Source: Deltaproteobacteria bacterium (GTDB taxonomy: Bacteria; Desulfobacterota; Desulfobacteria; Desulfobacterales; JAABPS01). From it: a stretch of 33,857 bases of DNA. The stretch covers positions 1-33,857 of the forward strand of contig JAFDFT010000026.1 of assembly GCA_019309685.1 (NCBI GenBank). The letters run 5' to 3'. This document shows, in pieces, positions 1-7,851 of the stretch. Position 1 is the stretch's first letter. Every line of letters starts with the position of its first letter. The position numbers and the translations under genes are program-made. Below the pieces are notes generated by a model. That model ran no database searches. It saw only the letters and a list, made by a program, of their open reading frames with translations, and was not told where the DNA came from.

Positions 1-27
1 TCTTCTTCGACTAAAGTGGAGAAGAAC
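1..27. repeat. degenerate copy of a dispersed hairpin repeat
   Basis: The first 27 bases match positions 31931-31957 at 23 of 27 positions, both ending in TGGAGAAGAAC. This is the same repeat family that flanks the CoA-transferase pair at 31901-31957 and 33799-33857. It may continue to the left of the window. It lies about 20 bases before the TRAP permease start codon, so it is probably in that gene's leader. Confidence 0.55.
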
Positions 28-46
28 TATATTTTTTAACACAATT

Positions 47-2107
47 ATGAGCGAACCTTTAGAAACATATAACAATGATGATTATGAAGTTGCAAAAAGG
101 CTGGTTGAAGCGGAAGAAGGTATCGGAAGAAAGCCGGAAGGGGTTTTAAAATATCTTATTCCTGCTGTTGCTGTTGCATGGAGTTTTTTCCAACTTTCTA
201 TTGCTAAATGGCTGATTATCGACTCAACCTTTATCCGGGCCATTCATCTGGGTTTTGCATTGCTGATTGTTTTTTTAAACTACCCGGTTTTAAAAAAAAA
301 ACGATTCAGCCTTGATTTTCTTTCCACAAAAACAAAAATTCCTTTTCCGGACATTGTTATTGCTGTTGTTGCCGCATTGGCAGCCCTTTATATAGCGCTT
401 GATTATGATGGAATGACAACGCGTTATGGCATGCCTGTTTTAAGGGATCTTGTTATGGGGTTAACGCTTGTCATTCTTTTAATGGAGGGGACCCGGCGTG
501 TTATAGGGCCGGCGCTTCCAGTTATCGCTTCACTCTTTATCCTCTATGCGTTTTTAGGACCTTACATGCCCGACGTTATCGCTTTTAAAGGGGTTTCTTT
601 AGACCGGTTTGTAGGGCAAATGACTATGTCAACAGAAGGGATCTATGGGATTCCTCTGGATGTGTCTGCGACCATTGTCTTTTTGTTCGTTTTGTTCGGC
701 TCCATGCTCGAAAAGGCAGGAGCAGGACGTTATTTCATTAACCTTGCGTTATCCCTCCTTGGAGGGTTCAAGGGCGGTCCGGCAAAAGCTGCCATAATGG
801 GCAGCGGTCTTACAGGGATGGTTTCGGGATCAAGCATCGCTAATATTGTAACCACCGGAACATTTACCATCCCCATGATGAAAAAAGTTGGTTATCCGCC
901 GACCAAGGCAGCGGCCATTGAAGTGGCGGCCAGTACGGATGGACAACTGGCGCCTCCGATCATGGGGGCCGCAGCTTTTATCATTGCTGAATATGTGAAT
1001 GTTCCTTATATTCAAGTGGTTAAAGCGGCCGCTATCCCGGCCTTCGCGTCTTATGCCGCGCTTTTTTTTATTTCCCATATTGAGGCATCCAAACTGGGGT
1101 TAAGGGGTATGCCTCGTAGGGAGCTGCCTCCATTTTTTAAGACCCTGATGAGCGGAGTTCATTTTCTTATTCCCTTAGTAATACTGATTTATGAACTGGT
1201 AGTAGTCAGACACTCTCCGGAACTAGCCGCATTTAACGCCATATGGGTTATGGTTATTATTATGCTCCTTCAGCATCCCGTAAAGGCATTATTAAACAAA
1301 GAACCAGTTTTCCCCGCATTGAAACAAAGTATTACTGAGATTTTTTCTTCTCTTGCTTCAGGCGGACGAAACATGGTTTCTGTAGCTCTTGCCACGGCTG
1401 CAGCAGGGATTATTGTGGGTGTTGTCGCACTTGGGCTTGGCGGTCTTATCACGGAAGTGATAGATATTATTTCCATGGGTAATATTTATCTGATGCTGGT
1501 TATTACGGCAATTGCCAGTCTCATTATCGGAATGGGGCTTCCCACAACTGCTACCTATATTGTTATGGCCTCATTGACAGCACCGGCTATTGTTCACATA
1601 GCCGGCGCCAGGGAGTTTTTTGTTCCTCTAATGGCCGCGCATCTGTTTTGTTTTTATTTTGGAATTCTTGCTGACGACACTCCTCCGGTTGGGCTGGCCG
1701 CTTATGCCGCTTCGGCTATTGCCAAGTCGCCGCCGATTCTCACCGGCCTTCAGGGATTTATGTATGATATCCGTACCGCTATTTTGCCTTTTATGTTTAT
1801 CTTCAACGCAGACTTGATTCTTCATAATATCAACAGTTGGCCACAAGGACTTACTATATTTGCCATGGCATGTATCGGTAATTTCGCATTTGCATCCGCC
1901 ACACAGGGCTGGTTCATTACGCGAAATGCACTCTATGAAATACCTCTTTTTTTATGTGTTACTTTTATGTTGATGCGGCCGGACCAGGTATCGGTGTGGC
2001 TGGGTATTCCTTATGACCAGCGATACTGGGTGTATCCCATGGGACTGGCGCTCTACGGTTTGATTTACCTTATGCAGAGGCGGCGCTTACCCAAAGAATC
2101 GGTTTAA
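47..2107 (+). CDS. TRAP transporter, fused DctQ-DctM permease (TAXI/4TM-12TM type)
   Basis: This is an integral inner-membrane permease of 686 residues that would import organic acids using an ion gradient, together with a periplasmic TAXI-type binding protein. No binding-protein gene is in the window; it may lie to the left. The chain is hydrophobic throughout after a short polar N-terminus. The DctM signature is clear: a glycine/serine-rich stretch with GSGLTGMVSGSSIANIV at about 250-266, followed by AASTDGQLAPPIMGAAAF. A second signature, GMGLPTTATYIVMASL, lies near 495. The length fits fused permeases, which often carry a further membrane domain at the C-terminus. The start matches the family's polar N-terminus, but no good ribosome binding site is visible; GGAG is 24 bases upstream, inside a repeat. 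The substrate cannot be read from the sequence. Confidence 0.93.
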   Translation: MSEPLETYNNDDYEVAKRLVEAEEGIGRKPEGVLKYLIPAVAVAWSFFQLSIAKWLIIDSTFIRAIHLGFALLIVFLNYPVLKKKRFSLDFLSTKTKIPFPDIVIAVVAALAALYIALDYDGMTTRYGMPVLRDLVMGLTLVILLMEGTRRVIGPALPVIASLFILYAFLGPYMPDVIAFKGVSLDRFVGQMTMSTEGIYGIPLDVSATIVFLFVLFGSMLEKAGAGRYFINLALSLLGGFKGGPAKAAIMGSGLTGMVSGSSIANIVTTGTFTIPMMKKVGYPPTKAAAIEVAASTDGQLAPPIMGAAAFIIAEYVNVPYIQVVKAAAIPAFASYAALFFISHIEASKLGLRGMPRRELPPFFKTLMSGVHFLIPLVILIYELVVVRHSPELAAFNAIWVMVIIMLLQHPVKALLNKEPVFPALKQSITEIFSSLASGGRNMVSVALATAAAGIIVGVVALGLGGLITEVIDIISMGNIYLMLVITAIASLIIGMGLPTTATYIVMASLTAPAIVHIAGAREFFVPLMAAHLFCFYFGILADDTPPVGLAAYAASAIAKSPPILTGLQGFMYDIRTAILPFMFIFNADLILHNINSWPQGLTIFAMACIGNFAFASATQGWFITRNALYEIPLFLCVTFMLMRPDQVSVWLGIPYDQRYWVYPMGLALYGLIYLMQRRRLPKESV

Positions 2108-2153
2108 ACCCAGTCGTCGGAAAAATGAATGTTTGCTATTCCACACAAACGAT

Positions 2154-2182
2154 TTGACACAGAAAGGAACCAGTGATATCGA
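2154..2182 (+). promoter_or_regulatory. weak candidate promoter before the thiolase
   Basis: TTGACA at 2154-2159 matches the -35 consensus exactly. After a 17-base spacer comes TATCGA, which is only a partial -10 match. It precedes the thiolase, which has a very strong ribosome binding site (AGGAGG just before its ATG). The gene may instead be read through from the TRAP permease, 115 bases upstream. Confidence 0.25.
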
Positions 2183-2222
2183 AAATGGCTTTTATTAAGT
2201 CATATATTTAAAGGAGGTAACC

Positions 2223-3116
2223 ATGAAAGAAGCTGTGGCAGTCTCGGCGGTAAGAACCGCTATTGGTAAATTCGGTGGAAGCTTAATAGATTACCCTGCA
2301 CCCGATTTAATGGGGCTCATCGTAAAAGAGGCAATTAATCGTTCGGGTGTTTCGCCAGAATTGGTTGAAGAAGTTATTGTCGGAGAATGCATGCAGCGAA
2401 CGGATGAGCTAACCACGGGGAGGCTTGCCGCTTTAAAAGCCGGCTTGTCCACATCCGTTCCGGGTTTTACAGTTCAGCGGAACTGTGCTTCTGCAATGCA
2501 GGCAGTTGTGCAGGCTGCCCAGCAGATCATGCTGGGAGATATGGATGCAGTTATTGGCGGCGGTGTTGAAGTTATGAGCCGAATTCCTTATAACCTTCCG
2601 TCGGCCCGATGGGGCCAGCGTTTGCAACACGGTGCTATGACCGATGGTGTTTGGGACGGACTGACTGATGCCTGGAGCGGTCTTATCATGGGAATGACAG
2701 CGGAAAACCTCGCAGAAAAATATAACATTTCCCGGGAAGAGCAGGATGAAATCGCTGTCCGCTCACACAATCTTGCTGAAGCCGCGATAAAGGAAGGTAA
2801 GTTTAAGGACGAAATTATGCCGGTGGAAATTCCTAAAAGAAAGGGCGACCCCGATATTTTTGATACGGATGAACATTACCGGCCTGGCTTGAAAATCGAA
2901 GATATGGCTAAACTCAAACCGACATTCAAAAAGGACGGAACGGTAACGGCGGGTAACTCTTCGGGTATTAACGACGGCGCGGCTGCTCTTTTATTAATGA
3001 GTATGGACAAAGCCAAAGAGATAGGTGCTACACCCATCGCAAAGCTTCTTGGGTATGGAGTCGGCGGCGTAGAACCTGAACTTATGGGTCAGGCAAGCAT
3101 TTGGGAAATGCTGTAA
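2223..3116 (+). pseudogene. thiolase (acetyl-CoA acetyltransferase family) with an internal C-terminal deletion
   Basis: The N-terminal two thirds is a clear thiolase: AVSAVRTAIGKFGG at the start, the acylation cysteine in NCASAM (Cys88), and a late GNSSGINDGAAALLLMS motif. Thiolases are usually near 390-400 residues; this one has 297. The sequence runs normally to GVEPELMG, then ends at once with GQASIWEML. That ending looks like the usual final strand of a thiolase (GGGQ..IWE). The region that should carry the GHP histidine and the second catalytic cysteine is therefore absent, consistent with an in-frame deletion of about 100 codons. Such a protein should lack thiolase activity. The reading frame is otherwise intact with a strong ribosome binding site, so it may still be translated. 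The deletion could also be an assembly error. Confidence 0.8.
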
Positions 3117-3187
3117 TCATCAATTATATAAAATATAAAACAGTAAACAAAATGATTTATCTAACAGTTTCAATCTGAGGTGAAACT

Positions 3188-3901
3188 ATGAATCCAGATG
3201 ATTTAAAGGTTAAAATCCTGGGCATTGTTGGAACGCCAATCAAAGACGGTAACTGCCAGTATCTGCTTAAAGAGGCACTCGACGCAGCTGAAGGGTTGGG
3301 CCGGGTTGAAACGGAACTTGTCCATATAAAAGACTACAACATTGAATACTGCATCGGCTGCGATAAATGCTTACGCCGGGTACATAAACTGCAAAAAGAA
3401 GTGGGCTTCCATGTCATCCCTGTTCCTGTAAAAGATTACAACTGCACTATTAAAGACGATATGGAAATCATTCATAAAAAGATTCTCGGGGCGGACGGTA
3501 TCATTCTGGCCGCTCCTGTTTATATTGGGACCATACCGGGTCAGGTAAAAACATTTATTGACCGCTGCCGCACTTTTGTCCATGACTATCGTCTCAACGG
3601 AAAGGTGGCAGCGCCAATGACTGTTGCTTTTTTCAGGAATGCCGGAAGCGACACCGCTTTACAGGCCATGACTCTGTCATTACTGGCTCTAGGTCTCACT
3701 ATCGTTTCTATTGGTGCGCCGAGTGTTTCAACTCGGGAGGGATTGGGTGTGCCGATTCGTGAGACGCGGTTTGCTGTCAAAGAGGATTTGCTTGGGATGA
3801 CGGCAGCGAGGGTGGTTGGTAGTCAGGTGGCGCAGTCTGCACTTCAGATGAAAGCCGGCAGGCTGGCACTGGATGCTTCCGGCACAGGAAAAGTAGGATA
3901 G
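3188..3901 (+). CDS. flavodoxin-fold NAD(P)H-dependent FMN reductase / iron-sulfur flavoprotein family
   Basis: The 237-residue protein begins with the flavodoxin-like strand ILGIVGTPIKDGN, whose loop would hold the FMN phosphate. It continues with the CxxCxxC-like segment YCIGCDKCL near 57-64, a C-T-I-K-DDM element, and AAPVYIGTIPGQVKTFIDRC, the usual substrate/FMN-side motif of this family. About 25 residues are inserted between the cysteine cluster and the C-T-I-K element. It is probably a cytoplasmic electron carrier or reductase; whether the cysteines bind a 4Fe-4S cluster cannot be told. It lies 71 bases after the damaged thiolase with its own GAGGTGA ribosome binding site, and is likely cotranscribed with it. 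Confidence 0.85.
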   Translation: MNPDDLKVKILGIVGTPIKDGNCQYLLKEALDAAEGLGRVETELVHIKDYNIEYCIGCDKCLRRVHKLQKEVGFHVIPVPVKDYNCTIKDDMEIIHKKILGADGIILAAPVYIGTIPGQVKTFIDRCRTFVHDYRLNGKVAAPMTVAFFRNAGSDTALQAMTLSLLALGLTIVSIGAPSVSTREGLGVPIRETRFAVKEDLLGMTAARVVGSQVAQSALQMKAGRLALDASGTGKVG

Positions 3902-3933
3902 ATTTAGGCATGAGCTGATCGTTATTTAGTAAA

Positions 3934-3958
3934 ACCTCAATTTTCGCTCAATTGAGGT
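3934..3958. terminator. hairpin between convergent genes
   Basis: A perfect 9-bp stem (ACCTCAATT at 3934-3942 and AATTGAGGT at 3950-3958) with a 7-base loop sits between two genes that converge. It is flanked by A-rich sequence on the left and T-rich sequence on the right, so it could end transcription from both sides. The T tract on the + side is interrupted. Confidence 0.6.
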
Positions 3959-4028
3959 AAAATTTATTTTATTCTCCCTGCAGCCTTTAACCCGTTAATG
4001 ATTTTCTACAAGTATAGTGTGGACGCGA

Positions 4029-5450
4029 TTACTGCCTCTGAGTATGGTATCGATAGAGGTGAGCCAGGACCTTTGCAGCCCTTTCAAATGTTGGATATGC
4101 CGGGATACCGGCTTTGGAGAATTGCGAGCGTTTTAAAGCACCTTCAGCGGCCAGAGTTTCGTCACCACCATCGGAATCAACAGTAAAGACTGTCGGCTTT
4201 TTGTTCGGCACAGCCTTAACAAAATTAATAACGGCTGGTGTAGAATCCGGTAAATCGGGCAAGTGGAAAGCTTTTCTCGGGATAAGCCGATCAACGATAA
4301 TCATGGAAACAGCTGGATCCCTGTACGCCAATTCCAGAAGCTCTCCAAGATAAGCGGCATCCTGAAAAACCTGGAACATATCAAGCGGATTTCCGGCAAT
4401 GGAACCGGCCTCTGGCACTGTTTTTCGAAGTACTTCCATTGTTGAATCCGATAGTTTGGGTACATCGAGTCCCTCCTGAATACAGATATCACTGAACACC
4501 ACGCTGTTTCCACCACCGCCGCCAATCAAAAACACCCCATTGCCTGTTGGAGCGGGAAGTGTGCAGAAGGCAGCTATTGTATCCACCCATTCTTCAATTG
4601 AATGTGCCTGAATAACACCGGTTTGGCGGAAAAAGGCCTCCCAGAGTTTCCGTTCTCCGGCCATGGAACCCGTATGAGATGATACGGTTGATGCCCCGAC
4701 ACTGGTTAATCCTCCTTTTAAAAGAACAATGGGTTTTTTTCGATTGACTTCACGGGCTAGATCAAGAAAGGCGCTTCCGTTCATGGCGCTTTCAAGGTAC
4801 ATGGCAATGACTTTAATTTTATTATCTTCAGCCATATAGGCAAGAAAATCCCTGCTTGTAAGGACGGCTTCATTTCCGATGCTGACCGCTTTATCGACGC
4901 CGATACCAAGTGAGCACAGATTTTCCGTCAGCCGTTGGGTAATCCCGCCACTTTGTGAAATCACTCCCACCGGGCCGCTTAAACCGGGGATGGCCCCCCA
5001 CGCTGTTAAATGTGAAGATGGGCAGTAGGGGCCCATACAGTTTGGGCCGATAACAAGCAGTCCGTTTTCTTTTGAGATGGCTATGACCTGTTCTTCAAGT
5101 GCTCTTCCTTCTTTCGTACCGGTTTCCTGGAAACCGGATGTAAGAATATGGATGTGTTTTGTTCCGACTTCGGCGCACTCTTTTAAAACGTCGGGTATCC
5201 GCTTGGCCGCGACACACACAATAGCAAGGTCCGGGGTTTCCGGGAGGGATGAAAGATTCGGATAAGCCTTTAGGCCGTTTATTGTTTCCGCTTTTGGATT
5301 CAAGGGGTAGAGCCTTCCTGCAAATCCGGACTCCTGAAGCTTGTTTAAAAAACTCGTTCCTCCGAAACGGTATGTTCCGCTCGATACGCCAACAATGGCA
5401 ATACTGTTCGGATTGAAAAATTTGTGAAATTCACTTATGTCAACAGTCAT
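4029..5450 (-). CDS. ADP-forming acyl-CoA ligase, alpha-type subunit (first copy)
   Basis: The enzyme interconverts acyl-CoA + ADP + phosphate with free acid + CoA + ATP, a route by which anaerobes conserve energy. The 473 residues have the order of an alpha chain: a CoA-binding Rossmann domain (FFNPNSIAIVGVSSG at about 10-24), a middle CoA-ligase domain (GPNCMGPY near 137, SQSGG near 165), then a succinyl-CoA-ligase-like flavodoxin domain. The phosphohistidine is in SSHTGSMAGE (His259). The ATP-grasp beta chain (about 230 residues), needed for nucleotide binding, is not fused and not found nearby. A second alpha chain of the same layout lies at 20548-21960. The acyl group is unknown. Confidence 0.88.
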   Translation of the reverse strand: MTVDISEFHKFFNPNSIAIVGVSSGTYRFGGTSFLNKLQESGFAGRLYPLNPKAETINGLKAYPNLSSLPETPDLAIVCVAAKRIPDVLKECAEVGTKHIHILTSGFQETGTKEGRALEEQVIAISKENGLLVIGPNCMGPYCPSSHLTAWGAIPGLSGPVGVISQSGGITQRLTENLCSLGIGVDKAVSIGNEAVLTSRDFLAYMAEDNKIKVIAMYLESAMNGSAFLDLAREVNRKKPIVLLKGGLTSVGASTVSSHTGSMAGERKLWEAFFRQTGVIQAHSIEEWVDTIAAFCTLPAPTGNGVFLIGGGGGNSVVFSDICIQEGLDVPKLSDSTMEVLRKTVPEAGSIAGNPLDMFQVFQDAAYLGELLELAYRDPAVSMIIVDRLIPRKAFHLPDLPDSTPAVINFVKAVPNKKPTVFTVDSDGGDETLAAEGALKRSQFSKAGIPAYPTFERAAKVLAHLYRYHTQRQ

Positions 5451-5625
5451 TTCAATTTATCCTACTCATGATGATTCTTTGGAATGTAAACGCTATTTTC
5501 GAATAAAGCTTTCCACACAATTTTTACAGTTATTTGCAAATATTTGAAGGGTTTATAAAGAGTATCTGTAGGGCTGGCCGTAATTGATGGTAATATACGC
5601 GGTTTCAATAGCGGCATTTATATAA

Positions 5626-6042
5626 TTAGCTTGCTCGTTTTCCAAGAACGATTTTTTGTACATCTTTACCCAACCATTTGACTGCGTCAGAAAGTGAATA
5701 AAATACCCTGGTTTCCCATGTGATAGATTCTTCCATATTTGCGAGTATGTCGTACATACGGCTAAGACCGAATACCACGTCTTCCTTGGCCAGCATGGCG
5801 GTCTTGCTTTCGGGAGGACGCAACTGAATGCTAGCAGCAGCCGAATCAACAATATTGTGAATATCATCTGTAGTGAACTGCTCAATATCCACTCGAGCTT
5901 TTCGAAGATCGTACAGTTCATATTTCGTCAATCCTTGATTTGCATATTCTCCCAACGTGGCAAGCCACTCATCAGCGGAGGTGTCGCTCTTTAAGACAAA
6001 CCAGGTAAAATCCAGTTCCGGGTATCGGGTAAAGGCAAGCAT
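5626..6042 (-). CDS. SpoIIAA/STAS-like small protein
   Basis: The 138-residue soluble protein has no signal peptide or membrane segment. A middle helix/strand pattern (TKYELYDLRKARVDIEQ) and the late block VVFGLSRMYDILANM followed by TRVFYSLSDAVKWL resemble a family of small SpoIIAA/STAS-like proteins in proteobacteria, whose members end with a similar 'RVFRSLDEALAWL' element. No biochemical role is established that could be transferred. GGAG followed by AGGATC precedes the ATG. It seems to be a single-gene unit between the acyl-CoA ligase and the selenoprotein. Confidence 0.65.
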   Translation of the reverse strand: MLAFTRYPELDFTWFVLKSDTSADEWLATLGEYANQGLTKYELYDLRKARVDIEQFTTDDIHNIVDSAAASIQLRPPESKTAMLAKEDVVFGLSRMYDILANMEESITWETRVFYSLSDAVKWLGKDVQKIVLGKRAS

Positions 6043-6307
6043 GATCCTGTTACTCCAAACGATAAATAGTCAATAAAGTATCACCTCAAATGAGCGCAAA
6101 TAAAATGGTAAACTTTTACTAAATACATAGGGATTAAGGGTATAGCTTGGTTTATTCATATTTTTGTATATCTTCTATAGTCTATAGATGAGGTATAAAT
6201 ATCATTCTTTATTTTTATTTTATTTACCCTCCGGGAAAATTCATGCTTTTCAACTATTTTATCTAAATTGATACACTTTTTTATGCAAAGAACCAATAAA
6301 ATAATGC

Positions 6308-6778
6308 TTATTTTTGTTTTTCTATTTCAATAAATCTGTTCATTACGAAATTATAAAAGACAAAGCATTTTTCTTTATAGATTTCTTTTTCCATATATTT
6401 TGTTAGGTCTTCAGGTTTGCTGAAGTCGCAAGAAATAAGCTCTTTGCAATTCGTGCTACTAAATTTGCTGATAAAATCATTGTAAAGAGAATTTACTTCT
6501 TTAACTGCGATGTTTCGATGTTCTTCATCTTCTTTTGGGATGCAGTCTTTTCCCTTGCCGCATCGAAGCCCAATCGCAACAGCGCTGCCAATTAAAAGTC
6601 CACATGTTGTTTGCCCTGAGTTGATAGCGCCCTGATAACCGGCTGTTGCCCATGAATGATGCGTATCAATATCCCATATTTCCTGCAGGCCCTGCAGAGT
6701 GGCTTCGGCTCATGTGGACGTTATCAGTTTTTTAAAGCTTCTTGATAAGACTTCATCAAAAAAATCTTGATCCCTCAT
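6308..6778 (-). CDS. C-GCAxxG-C-C family selenoprotein (in-frame TGA read as selenocysteine)
   Basis: Reading from ATG at 6778 (GGAGAGG ribosome binding site just upstream) gives a 156-residue protein if the TGA at 6712-6710, codon 23, is decoded. The frame is open on both sides of that codon to TAA at 6308. Residues after the TGA (AEATLQGLQ) fit the helix that in relatives begins NCAEAVL, so the TGA replaces the conserved N-terminal cysteine. Further family marks are GQTTCGLLIGSAVAIGL (Cys59) and the tail NCKELISCDF (Cys111, Cys117) and Cys138. The name-giving middle cysteine appears absent (QGAINSG). The family is thought to be redox-active; its substrate is unknown. NCBI uses the product name 'C-GCAxxG-C-C family (seleno)protein', from memory. 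The alternative is a nonsense-mutated pseudogene, but the position of the TGA and the intact downstream frame argue against it. Confidence 0.85.
6683..6697 (-). promoter_or_regulatory. candidate bacterial SECIS hairpin
   Basis: On the mRNA, 12 bases after the UGA, CUGCA (6697-6693) can pair with UGCAG (6687-6683) around the loop GGGCC. A lower CCA/UGG helix is possible across an internal loop. Bacterial SECIS elements usually have the apical loop about 16-37 bases from the UGA with a G among its first two bases; both fit here. The stem is short and was judged by eye, without folding. Confidence 0.6.
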
Positions 6779-6865
6779 AATACCTCTCCGGAAAGGTTAA
6801 AATCGAATTTATAAATTTTAGAACATGTGATGGTAGGATAGCAAAAACTATTAAAATAAACGTGA

Positions 6866-7714
6866 TCAATCTTTTGGGCTGAAGCTATCATCAATAATTT
6901 TCATTAATGCTACTGATAGAGGCTTTACGTCATCTTTAGCGTTGTTAACAAACCTGATTCCCATTCCGCGATTCACAACCTTGTCGTCAGGGACATTGAT
7001 GTTCGACCATATAACTTCAGCATTAATCGATATCTGTTTTTGTTTGGAGATTATTATAGTAATAAGGAATTGTTCATTTAGTGGCAAAGGCTCCTGGCAC
7101 GAAATGAAAGCACCGCTGATACTGACATGCCTCGTTTCCGCTTTCATGTTACCCAATGAAGTTTTCATTTCAACAGGCCAGCTAACATCTATTCGTGAGT
7201 CCTTTCTACTTTCATAGCCTGATGTTTTGCCAAGCGTTTCATCATCAGGAAGGGTTTGCTGGTTGGTAGCGACAAGTGCCTGATGAAGCAGTTTAAGATT
7301 TTCATTGGGGTTATGGACGAATTGAATCCGCATTCCTTTATTCACAATTTTATCATCCCGGACACTGACATTTGTCCATATAGGTTTTCCATTTAGTATA
7401 AGCGGTTGGTCTAATGGGGTCTCAATGGTAAGACGGGCGGATTCATTTAAAGGCAAAGGGTTTTCACATATAACGAATGCTCCTCCTGCGCCGATATTTC
7501 GAATGACGCCATTTATGGTTTCTTTTGGTGTTTCTATGGCCACAGACCAGTTAACATCAATCCGGGGATGTTGTCGTTTTTCTTCGGCAGAAATATCCAA
7601 GGATTTTAAAGAAGAACTTTCTTTATTTCCCGGTCGCATCAGCTTAACCACAATGACTGCGGCCGTAAATGTAACAACCAGTACGATGAAAATGATGATA
7701 AACTCGAATGCCAT
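6866..7714 (-). CDS. membrane-anchored tandem PilZ-domain protein
   Basis: The 282-residue protein starts with one transmembrane helix (FEFIIIFIVLVVTFTAAVIVV, about 3-23), followed by two PilZ domains that would face the cytoplasm and could bind cyclic di-GMP. Domain 1 (about 45-150) has RQHPR (RxxxR) but NIGAGG in place of D/NxSxxG. Domain 2 (about 168-275) has RKDSR but HVSISG. Each therefore keeps the arginine motif and has one changed residue in the second motif. The domains resemble each other (RIDVNW/RIDVSW, PLPLNE in both), so an internal duplication is likely. AGGTAA precedes the start. It sits 87 bases upstream of the selenoprotein start on the same strand. No partner domain indicates the output. 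Confidence 0.85.
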   Translation of the reverse strand: MAFEFIIIFIVLVVTFTAAVIVVKLMRPGNKESSSLKSLDISAEEKRQHPRIDVNWSVAIETPKETINGVIRNIGAGGAFVICENPLPLNESARLTIETPLDQPLILNGKPIWTNVSVRDDKIVNKGMRIQFVHNPNENLKLLHQALVATNQQTLPDDETLGKTSGYESRKDSRIDVSWPVEMKTSLGNMKAETRHVSISGAFISCQEPLPLNEQFLITIIISKQKQISINAEVIWSNINVPDDKVVNRGMGIRFVNNAKDDVKPLSVALMKIIDDSFSPKD

Positions 7715-7851
7715 GGCGCTTTACCTAAAATGCTGCAAAATGTGTAAATTGAAATTTGTTTTCATAGCTTTCAAACAAAAAACTATTAAAAAAGTCACAC
7801 TCCTGTCAAATAAAATTTTAAATATATCAATATTTTCAAAGTCAATGTAGT

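Noticed and set aside
5553..5921. 122-residue frame on the - strand
   Set aside because: It overlaps the SpoIIAA/STAS-like gene on the same strand in another frame, and its translation shows no domain pattern. The 5626-6042 frame has family-like motifs and a better ribosome binding site.
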